From positions 1 through 54,291 of the forward strand of contig CASELF010000059.1 of NCBI GenBank assembly GCA_949288725.1: DNA of 54,291 nucleotides. Reading direction: 5' to 3'. Made by a program: the position numbers and the translations under genes. Shown piece after piece: positions 37,093-49,000 of this stretch. A model generated the notes under the pieces. That model searched no databases. It was not told the DNA's origin and saw only the letters and a list, made by a program, of their open reading frames with translations. Origin of the DNA: an uncultured bacterium (GTDB lineage: Bacteria; Cyanobacteriota; Vampirovibrionia; Gastranaerophilales; Gastranaerophilaceae). How positions within the stretch are numbered: position 1 is the first letter of the stretch; each line of letters opens with the position of its first letter.

Positions 37093-40000
37093 GTGAGGAC
37101 AGTTCAATTCCCAAATAAAAAAGGAATTTTAAAATTTACTATTACATGTGCAGTTGTTGTTTCAAGTTTAGCCTTTGCGGCAAACTCGGCAATGGCAGAT
37201 GAAATAACTATCACAAGCGGGTTGGATGACAATGTTAATCTCTCAAGTAGTCTCCGAAATCCTGATTTTTATAAATCAGGTAATATTTTAAATGTCCAAC
37301 TTGACCCTGCGACATACCCTGATTCAACAATGTCTGTATATGGTAATCTTTACGACGGCTCGATTTCCGGTGTTACAAATCTGATAATTAATGGTAATAA
37401 CTCTACAGTTGATTCTCACTCAACAAACGGAAATGTGAACTATGGCTATCAATTATCCAATGGTTCTAGTATGACGATTAATGATTTATCGTTTACTAAT
37501 TTTGGCAAGGATGATAATAGTATTATCTCTTCTAACGATTTATATGGCGCTTTACTCTATGTTACGGATAAAGATTCTTCTGCCATATTAAATAATGTTT
37601 CAGTAACTGGAAGTACTTTATCAGGTAATGCAACGGTTGCTGTTACAAAGAATTTATATGGTGGAGCTATCGCAAATAATGGACGAGTAGAAATGACGGG
37701 TGGCAGTATATCTGATAATATTATTACAGCAACGTCTGGATGGATAGCAGCTTCTGGAGTTGCTCATGGTGGAGCGATTTACAATACCGGTGATATGTAT
37801 ATATCTGGGACTACTGTGTCTAATAATTCTGCAACTGCACAAACAACTTGGGCGAGTAAAAATACTTCGGCTTTAGGTGGTGGTATTTATAACACAGGTG
37901 CTTTAACACTGACAAACGCCACTGTTTCAAATAATCGTGTTTCTATTGATGGAAGTGGTGGTACTGCATTAGGTGGTGGTATTTATACCACAAATAATAT
38001 AACTTTAGCTGGTGGTAATACTTTTGCTGATAATGTTGACGGTAGTGGTGCTAATGATATTTATTTTGAAAACGGTAATTTATTAGTTAATGGATTGGGT
38101 TCTAAAGAGGTTAATACCATATCAAGCGGTTTGGCATCTAGTGGAAATTCTAATATTATATTAACAGAAGGTGGAAAACTTTTATTAGAAGGCGATAATA
38201 CAAGATTTACAAACGGAAATGCATTAGTTGGTTCGAATAGTATTTTGACTTATGGCGGTTCGCTTAGCGAATCTATTTTAGCAGGAACTACTACTGTTAA
38301 TGGTGAAAATGGTGCTGTAGAATTAGTTGTTAATGATGGTGCTTATGATTTAGAAAGTGGCAAAATCGTTACTTCTAATGGTGTAAACGGTCAGTTTATA
38401 AAATCAGGAAACGGACAACTTAAACTAACAAAAGGTGATTATTCCGGATTTAGCGGTGATGTAATTGTACAAAGCGGTATTTTGAATTTTAATGATTCAA
38501 ACTCACAATATATAGATGCAAATACTAATCAAATCGCGCAAGATGCTACATTAATTTACACAAACGCAAAAGATGCGACTATCTCAGGGGTATCAGGTGC
38601 AGGTGTTTTAAATAAAAATGGTGCGGGTAAATTAACTATATCAGGTGATAATTCAGGGTTTTCCGGTGTTGTTAATACCTCAATGAATAGTGGCGATTTG
38701 GTATTTAACGGAACTTCAGGTGACAAGTTCTTTTCTAATAATGCAAAAGTTTATCTAAATGGAGCAAAACTTCAATATACAGCCCAAACATCAGAAATTC
38801 TTAATGATGAGAATTTTGCAGATATTTCTCTTATTGGAAACGCAATCTTTGATTATACAGCAAATTCAGGTACAACTACTATTGACAAAACTTTTTATAC
38901 CTCTGATGGTGGAGCAAGTTTTATCTTTAACGGAAATTCAAATTCAGATTTTGTTTTGAATGATAATTTATATAATGCAAAACAAGTTGTTTTCAATAAT
39001 GCAACATTATCTTTTGCTAATGGACTTACAAATATTTCTAATAATTTGAACTTAAACAATTCAATAATTGATGTAATGGATAAGTCAATTCAACAATATA
39101 CATTTAATAATTTTTCTGCAGAAAATTCATCTGTAAATATTGATGTTAATTTGGGTGCTAATGTAGGCAGTGATGTCCTTTCATTTAATAATGGCAGCGG
39201 AATTTTAAATATTACAAGTTTAGGTATTATTGATGATGATGGAAAAGATTATCCTAAAACCGTTCAAGTTATTAAAAACAGTGGTACAAGTAATGTAAGT
39301 TTAATTGACAGTGACGTTAATCCAACTATTGCAGGTTGGTCAACAAATGTTTATGAATATTTGATAAACGCAACAAAATCAGATTACACAAAATCATATT
39401 ATGATAGTCTTGTTTTCAAACCTGATAGCGCGGCATCTCCTGATTCCTTGAAAAGTATGAACAACTATCAAATTGTACCAACTAGAGGGTTTTCACTTGT
39501 GAAAGATAGTGAAGTTTATCATATTGCGCGTGATTTGGGAAAAACCGAAAACGGTATATTCACTGTAAATGGTGTTGATAAAGATGAAAGCATAATTTCA
39601 GGATACAGAGTTTCTTATAAGGATAATGGAGATGGAACATTTACTTATTATCCTGATACTATAACTTCTGATAAGGGTTCTTTCTTTGAACTTACGGATA
39701 CAGAAGGTTCTGTAGAATTAAATATTTCCGATTTGACAATTCAAGATGCTGATAGAACAAATCAATCTATAAAGGGTGGTTCTATTATTTATTCAAACAT
39801 AGCAAATGCAGTTATAAATGTTGATAATGCTGCATTTAAAAATAGCCATGCAGTTGGTAATGGTGGCGCGTTTGATATTGAAAATGCTCAGTCTGTAAAT
39901 ATTAATGATTCCGATTTTGTCGGTAACAGTTCAGATGCAGTTGGTGGTGCTATATATACTGCAGTTGATTTGAATATTACGAATTCTATATTTTCTAATA

Positions 40001-43000
40001 ATACAGACAAAGATGGAAAAAATGACATAACGCTTGCAAATGGTGCAGATTTATTATTTACGGTAGACAAAGATAAAACTTCAGAAATCTCAAGCGGTAT
40101 AAAAACGGCAGAAGGTAGCAATTCAAGTAGGTTTACAAAGACTGGTGCAGGAATCCTAAATGTAAGCGGTCAAAATTCACAGTATAAAGGTAATGTAAAT
40201 ATTAATGAGGGTGATGTAATCTTTAATACCGTTGAATATGCTGATTCTTTCTTTGGTTATAGTGACAGTTCAAAGTTTGTTATATCAGATGGAACATCTT
40301 TAACTATTAATAATGATGCAAATTCAGCATTAGTAGGGGGACATTTTGCAGGTTCAGGCGATTTGAATATTAACGGTAACTTCCTGTTATATGGTGATAA
40401 CGCCGATTATACTGGTACTGCTGTAATTAATGGCACATCTGTAGAATATACACCTGAAAATTCCGCAGATACTATATCAGGTGGAGAAATTCAATTCTTA
40501 AACGGTGCGCAATTGTGGACTCCAAATACTTCATCCAAGAATTATGTTGGTGGAAATTTTGTTTCTAATGACACAATTTCTCGATTCCACAAATCTGATA
40601 ATGGTGATTTTACACTTGTTGGTGATAACTCAGGATTTAAAGGCGAAGTTTTGTTAAACGGAGGATCTACAACATTTGAAAAAACTTCTGATACAGCATT
40701 TTTTGGCGGCAAAGTCGGTGTTAATAGCATATTGAATTATAAAACCACTGTAAGTGAAGTTTTGGATAATGTTATTTCAGGTAATGGCACCATAAATAAG
40801 ACAGGAAGTGAATCTTTAACTTTAAATAATTCAACATTCGAAGGTACTACAAATATCAGCGAAGGTACATTGAATGTCACAAGCCAAAATGCAGAGGCGT
40901 CAAATATTGATTTTGTTGCTAATTTATCAAATAATGCAACATTGAATTATATTGCCGGTGCAAATTCTTCAATAACTCTGGGAGGTAAGGATAACAAGTT
41001 AAACTTCTTAGATGGTGCACAAAACGCAACAGCAAATATAACAGCATCTAATATTGTTCTTGATACAATTGCCAATGCTTCAGGAAATAATATTATCGTA
41101 AATAATTCCTATGTAACTTTTGAACAGCAAAATTATTCAGGTAACTATACATTTAATGATTCAGAGATTGATTTGATAAATGATAGCGAAGTTAAAGATT
41201 ATAAATTTGACAGTGTTGTTTCAAATGGTACAGACTTAAATATTGATGTTTCTCTTGGAACCCCTGCAAATAGCGATAGGTTAATTGTTAATGGCGGAAG
41301 CGGAGTTTTAAATATTACAGAACTTGCAATTATCGATGATGACGGATTAGGTGGAGATAAGATTGTTCAGGTTATTCAAAACAACAATGGAAGTACTCTT
41401 TCTTTGCTTGATAATAATGCTAGTTCAGAGATTAATCCGACATTGGCAGCCTGGTCAACAAATGTTTATGAGTATGATATAAATGCTACAAAATCTAATG
41501 AATCAAATAAATACTATGACAGTTTAATTTTTAAGGCATTGGCTGCGGCAACTCCTAATTCATTACGTATTATGAACCATGAACATGATGGTGTAAGAGG
41601 TTTCAGTGTTGTAACTGATAATGTTTATAACATTGGAGATGACTTAGATGAAACTTTAGCAGGTTCATTTAGTGTAAATGGTAAAAATAAAAATACATCA
41701 ATAATTTCAGGTGTTAGAGCAGATGGCTACAATTCGACAAGTGAAAAAGGTTCTTTCTTTGAAGTAGTAAATGATACAGATTTAACAATTAGAAATTTAA
41801 CTATTCAAGATGCACTAAGACAAAATCAAAGTATAAAAGATGGTTCTGTTGTTTATTTGAAGAATAATATTGCAAGTGTCGAAGTTGCTAATTCTATTCT
41901 AAAAAATAACGAAGTTGTAAGAAATGGTGGTGTGATAGCTGCGATTACAGGTGACTTGCTAATTAAAGATTCTGAATTTACAGGGAATAAAGCAGGTTCA
42001 TTGGGTGGCGCTATATATACCGAAACTGAAATTTCTATAGATAATTCAAATTTCCACGGTAATACAGATTCTACTGGCGCAAATGATATTTATGTTGCTT
42101 CAACAGGAGTCGTAAATTTTGATGGCGCAGGTACAACAATGATCTCTAGCGGTATTGCAGGTAGTGGTGTTGTTAACAAAAATGATGCCGGTAATGTGAT
42201 TTTATCAGGCAACAACTCAAATTATGTTGGGCGTTTTAATGTTAATAGTGGAGCTTTTGATTTTAACGCTGAAGGTTCTAATGATTCTTATATTTCAGGA
42301 GTTACAAATATTAAATCTGGGGCAAGTGCAGACATTAAGGCTGCAAATGGTACTAATTTGAATATTGATAAAGGTACATTTACAGGTAATGGCCGTCTGA
42401 ATTTTTCAACTTCATCTGATAGTTCAGTTATAATAAACGGGGATAATTCTGGATTTAATGGGTTAGTATCTGTAAATGGCGGAAATTTGGTTGTAAATAT
42501 GGATTCTGCTGATGATAAATATTTTTCAGCCAATACAAATATCAGTTCAGGTTCTAATTTGATTTTTGATGTCACAGATGGGCTTATTCAGCAGTTTGTA
42601 TCTTCAGATACTGCGTCTATCGCTGGAGACGGACAATTTGTAAAAGACGGTAACGGAACTCTTCAAATTTCAGGTGATTGGAACCGTTTCAATGGCGGAG
42701 TGTCTGTTAAGGATGGTGTTTTAGAACTTATAAGTAATGGCGACGGAACATTAAATACTGCATCTGTGTCAATCAATGAAGATGCAATTTACAGAGTAAA
42801 TAACCAATCGAATACAGCATTAAACTTATATGGTTCAATAACCGGTGGAGAAGGCAGTACATTTGAAATAGCAGGAAATAAAGATTCTGTTGTTGATATA
42901 AGTAATGCTAATAATTCTAACTTCTTGGGTGAAACTTTAATATCAAGCGGAATTTTGGAATATACCCAAAACGGAAGTAATTCTTTTGTTGGCGGTAGTG

Positions 43001-46000
43001 TTAATATAAAAGATTCTAATTCCAAACTTGTCTATACTACTGATTATGTAAATGGTGAGATTATTTCTAAGTTAAATGGAGATGGAACATTAGATAAACA
43101 GGGTACTGGTGAGTTAAGTGCTAATATGGGTGATTTTAGCGGATTAGTAAATGTTAAATCAGGTACTTTTGTTGCTAATGCAGCACAGCGGTCAGAAGAT
43201 GCTAATGGTCAATTTGGATTTAGTGCAAATATCAATAAAGATTCTGTGCTAGACTTCAATGCTAATTCTTCAGATGATGTTTATGAGATTAATTCAGATT
43301 CAAGTTTTAAATATAATAGTAAAAATAGTAATGGCACGATAAACTTTGTAAACGGAACTTATAATGTTTCATCTGATTTGGCAAATGCGATTGGTAATAA
43401 TACAGGATTTCAGCATGCTGTAGTTAATATAATTGGTGATAGTGCTGTTAACTTAGATGGAAGTTATGTATTAAATGGTGATTCTACATTAAATCTTGCA
43501 AACGATTCAATTACAACAACTACAATATCAAGTTTGACAAGTAACGGAACAAATTATATAAATCTTGATTTCGATTTTGCCGGAGGTGAAAATAGCCTTG
43601 GTAGTTTTGATGTTCTGAATATCAATTCAGGAAATGCAAAATTGACATTGACTGATGATAGTATAAATGTTTTCAATGCTGAAAATGACAGAGGGTTATT
43701 AGTAAGCAAAGATTATAAAGTGTTAAATGGAGCAACCTTTGCAAATCGTTATACAGATGAATTAACCTCTAATCTATATGTTTACACAGTATCTGCAAAT
43801 GAAGGTTCTGATATTATTTCTGTTGTAGCAACTGGCTATGTTGGAAATACTTTATACACATTGAACAACCAAACAGATGGCGATAGAACATTCCACTTAG
43901 CAGGAGCAAGCACAGATTATTATATTGGACAGGCTTTAAAGCAAACATTATCAGGAACTTTAAATATAAATGGAAGAACGACAGATAGAAAAGATACTAT
44001 TATAGGTAAGGCTAATGCAGATGCAACAGATGGCTTGTCAATGTTTGAAGTTGTAAAGGATGATACAGCGTTAAATATTCAAGATGTTACAATCCAAAAT
44101 GCACAGTCTGAAAATGGCGGTTCTGTTGTATATCAAAATAATGCCGCTTCAAATGTTTATATAACAAATTCTACAATTCAAAATAATTCAACTGTAGGTG
44201 ATGGCGGAGCAATTTCAGTTATTGCCGGTAATACGACTATTAATAATGCAACCGTAAATTCAAATAGTGCAGAAAATGGAGGTGCCGTATTTGCAAATGG
44301 CGGTATTGTAGAAATTAATGATACTGTATTTTCTAACAACACAGCAACAGTTAATGGTGGTGCTGTGTATAACTCAACAGGCAGCAAAAACTTGGCTTTG
44401 ACTAATGTTGAATTTAGCAACAATAAGGCCCAAGAAGGTTCTGCAATATATAACTTAGGTTCTGCAACTTTAACTGATGTTAAATTTACAGATAATTCTA
44501 ACTCTTATATATATAACGGTGCACAAGGTAATTTAACAATTACATCAGCAATTGGAGATTATACCTTAACAAACGGAACTGCAGCATCAGAAATTACCAA
44601 CAATGGTATATTAAATCTTACAGCCTTAAGAAATTATAGTTTCTCTGTAGAAGATAAGATATCAGGTGGAACAATAAATACATCTGGCAATGTTATATCT
44701 GATAATTTGATATCAAATTCAATAGTGAATGTTACCTCTGGTAATTTGGTTATAAATGGAGGTTCAGAAGATTACGCATTAAATGATGTAACATTGAATA
44801 TAAGTGGTCAGAATAAGGCTTCTTTAGGTAATAAAAATATTGAAGAAGGTAAAATCGCCGTAGATGGTGAATTCAATATTAATAATACTTCTGATAATCT
44901 AATATCTTCTGATTTGGCAGGTTCCGGTATAATAAATAAATCAGGTTCAGGTAAAACTGTATTAAAGGGTCAAAATAACTCTGATTTCAACGGTAAGATA
45001 AATATTACACAAGGTGTATTGAGTTTTGAAAAGACCAATACAAATACATTTGTTAATAATGCCTCAGAAATCAATGTAGATGGTGGAAAGTCAGAATTCG
45101 ATTATGTATCTTCAGATACAGTGGCTAATTTTAATAGCGATTTTGCCAACATTACTTTAAACAATGGCGGAACAGTTTCAGTAACAGGTGCAGGACGTTA
45201 TCTAAGTTCTTACACATTGAATAATGGCTGGTTGAATTCAGTAGGTAGTGCTGCTAATAATATCATCTTTAATGATGCAAATTATATTATTAACAATTTA
45301 TATAACCATTCAAACGGAATAAAAGACAGTATTTCATTTAACAATTCAGTTGTAAGTTTAGGGTCTGCAATTACTGGAAGTGAAATTACTGATGGACATT
45401 CTCATGATGCTGGTGCGTTGGAATACAATTTGACCGGATCAAATTATACATTGACCGATTCTATTTTAGATTTATCAAATCAAACAGCAGGTGATAATTA
45501 TACTTTTGATTCTTTAACCTTCAATAGTATTTCAAATGGAATTTCTCTTGATGCAAATTTAACTTTAGAGCAGGAAGATAATATTTTACCTTATGCAGAT
45601 ACAATCACATCAAATTCCGGTAGTGGAATTGTAGAGATTACTAAATTATTTATCACCAATGATAATGGTAAATTTATTACAGATGCGGAAGGAAATCAAA
45701 GCAAGGGTATTATAAGAGTATTCAAGGGTAATAATAATTTGCAGGTGGCCGATTCAGACGGTGTTCAAATTTTGAGTTGGTCAACAAACGTTTATAAATA
45801 CGGCATTAAATCAGCCTCAAGTAATCTTGCTGATGGCCATGCTCAAGACAGTATTGAAATCGTACCTGATGGTATTGCAAGTACTGATACCTTGAGGGAT
45901 ATGAACATTTATGATCCTATTGGTGACAACTCTGGTGGCAATAGAGGATTTAGTTTCATTGCAAAAGATGGGTTACAAGAAAATAACAATTATAATATAT

Positions 46001-49000
46001 ATAGAGATTTAGATACGACATCAGCAGGAACATTTACAGTATTAGGAACATTAGTTGGGGAAGAAAAGAGTGTTCTATCAGGTGTTCTAAAGAATCTTGA
46101 ATTGTTAGAAAGTGAAAATACAGCTAATTTAATACAAGTTGACGAGAGTACTTGGTCATATAATGGCGATGAATTTGATGCAAAATGGTTGACAATAGAA
46201 TCTATGCCGGATGGAGATACAAAATACACCATTGATGTAAGAGCATTCACACCGGAAAATCATACAAGCGGTTCAATGTTTGAAATTGTGAAGGATACTG
46301 ATTTTGAAATGTCAGATGTATTAGTACAGAATGCAAAAAGATATGAAGGCGAAACAATTTCTGACGGTTCTGTAATATATGCATATAATAAAGATGCAAA
46401 TATTGTATTGAATAATGTTGATTTAAAAAACAATGAAGTTCGAGCAGGAAATGGTGGTGCTATTGCAAATTATATTAGTAATGATTTTATAATCAATCAT
46501 TCAAATTGGCAAAATAATAAAGCATCAGGTAATGGTGGTGTAATTTATAATACATCAGTAGGAATGTCAATTCTAAATGCAACTGCAGACGGAAATAGTG
46601 CAGGTGGTTTGGGTGGTGCTGTATATACATCTGCTGATATGACAATTACTGATTCAAACTTTGGTGTAAATGCCTTAAATACTCATAAAAACGGTCAAAA
46701 TGATATTTATATTGCAAACAATGCAAATGTTGAATTTGTAACAACTGAAGGTAAAACAAGTTCAATAAATAGTGGTCTTGCTGGAGAAGTTGGAACTTTA
46801 TTTGAAAAGTCAGGTACTGGTACTTTGGATTTGAGCGGTTCAAATGCCGACTTTAACGGAGAATTTAGAATATCTTCAGGTAATGTTAATTATAATGCAG
46901 ATGATGTAAATGATTCATTTGTTGCAGGTAATGTAAGTATAAATGAAAATTCTGTATTGACGATGAATATTTCTTATGTTGCAGACATGGATGATCAAGT
47001 TCTTCAAAATGTTTCAAACGGTGCCGATGGAAATGGAAGTTTAGTTAAAACCGGAAATGGCAGTTTGTATTTAAGAGGTGCAAATTCAACTTTTGAAGGC
47101 TCTACAACCATCAATCAGGGTTCTATCATATATAATGCAATTAACAGTTCTGATAGTTATATGGGTGGTTCTACCAATTTGGCAGGTGGAAATACTAATT
47201 TAACATTGGTAATTGGCGAGAATGTTGAAAATCAAATATTATCAGATGTAAGTGGTGTGAATACATCTTCAATATCTAAACAAGGTTTGGGTGATTTGAC
47301 TATATCAGGTGATAATTCAAACTTTGTTGGTACAGTTAGAGTTCAAAAAGGTAAATTGACTTATCTTGCAGATGAAGTTTCTGATAAATATACAAACGGT
47401 AGTACTGAAATTACAGCGGGTTCAACACTTGAAGCAAATGTTATATCTCAAGATAGTGAAGGAAATGAAATTATCGGTCAAACTATTGGAAATCTTATCG
47501 GTGGTCAGGGTACTAATTTTGTAAAAACAGGTGAAGGTACTATTCAACTTGTAGGTAATAACAACTTCACCGGAACAACAACTATTGAACAAGGTATTTT
47601 GTCATATACATCAGATGTCGGCAAATTTGTTGGTGGAAATACCATTATCAATGAGAATGGTACTTTAGAATATTCTGTCTTATCAGGGGATGACAATTTA
47701 ACATCTATTTCAGGCAATGGTGTTTTATCAAAACTTGGAGCAGGTAATCTTAATTTAGTTGGTGACAATTCATCATTTAACGGTGGTGTTCAAATAGGTG
47801 AAGGTAGATTATCTTATGAAACATCTGCCGGAAACAAATTTATAAATGCAAATTCTTATGCAATAGCAGAAGATGCTGAATTGTATATAAATAATTCCAC
47901 TGCAGAGAATCTAAATATTTCAAATCTGACAGAATATGTAGATAAGAATAATCTGTCACAAGGTAGCGGTAAAGTTATAAAAGAAGGAAACGGAACACTT
48001 GTATTAGGTGGCGATAATTCAACTTTTAATGGAACTATAGATATAAATAGCGGTTCTGTAAACTTTACAAAAGATAATTCAACATCTTATATAGCAGGAA
48101 ATACTGAAATCGCACAAAATGCTGTATTAAATTACACAACTAATATAGCAGATGAAATTATCAATGTATCAGGTGCCGGCATTTTAAATAAAGGCGGAGA
48201 AGCAATGTTAGTATTTGATACAGGAAATAATAATGTTGATAAATCATTTGTTGCAAATGCCAACCAAGGAACATTGAATGTAATTGGCACTTCAGCAACT
48301 GATTTTGAATTTAATATGGTCGCAAATAATTCCGCTACACTTGATTATATGTCAGCAGTTGGCAGTACGCATACTGTAGATTCTAATTCGATTGTAAAAT
48401 TTGGTACTAACGCAAAAGATGCCTTGATAAACTTTAATAGCGGGGACTATGTTTTAGCTGGTGATTTATCAAATTATGAAGGTAATAAAATCTCATTTAC
48501 TGATGCAAATATCAAACTAACAAATTCAAATTATAATGGAAGTTATATTATTACAGATTCAGTAATTGACTTAATAAATGATAAGTCTGAGGCAAATACA
48601 TTTGCAAATCTTGCAACATCTGGTTCTAAAATTAAAGTAGATGTTGATTTAACCCTACCAAATCCAACATCAGACAAATTGGAATCAACTGGTGGCGCAG
48701 GCGGTGCTTTAGAGTTAGCCTTAAATGAAATAAACTTAAATGATAACGTTACTGATAATGGACTTGGCAAACAATATACATTAAATATTCTAGGTGGAAA
48801 TTTGACATTAGATAATGATGATACCTTAGAGTATTGGGCAACTTCAGCATATCAATACAAAGTTGATATAGCAAAGGGTGGTCAAGATATTATATTGACA
48901 GCAATAAAAGCTTCAAATGAAAACTCATTAAAGGCAATGAACAATTTGAGCGGAAATAGAGGATTCCAGTTCCATACAGATGATGATAATCCTTATATAA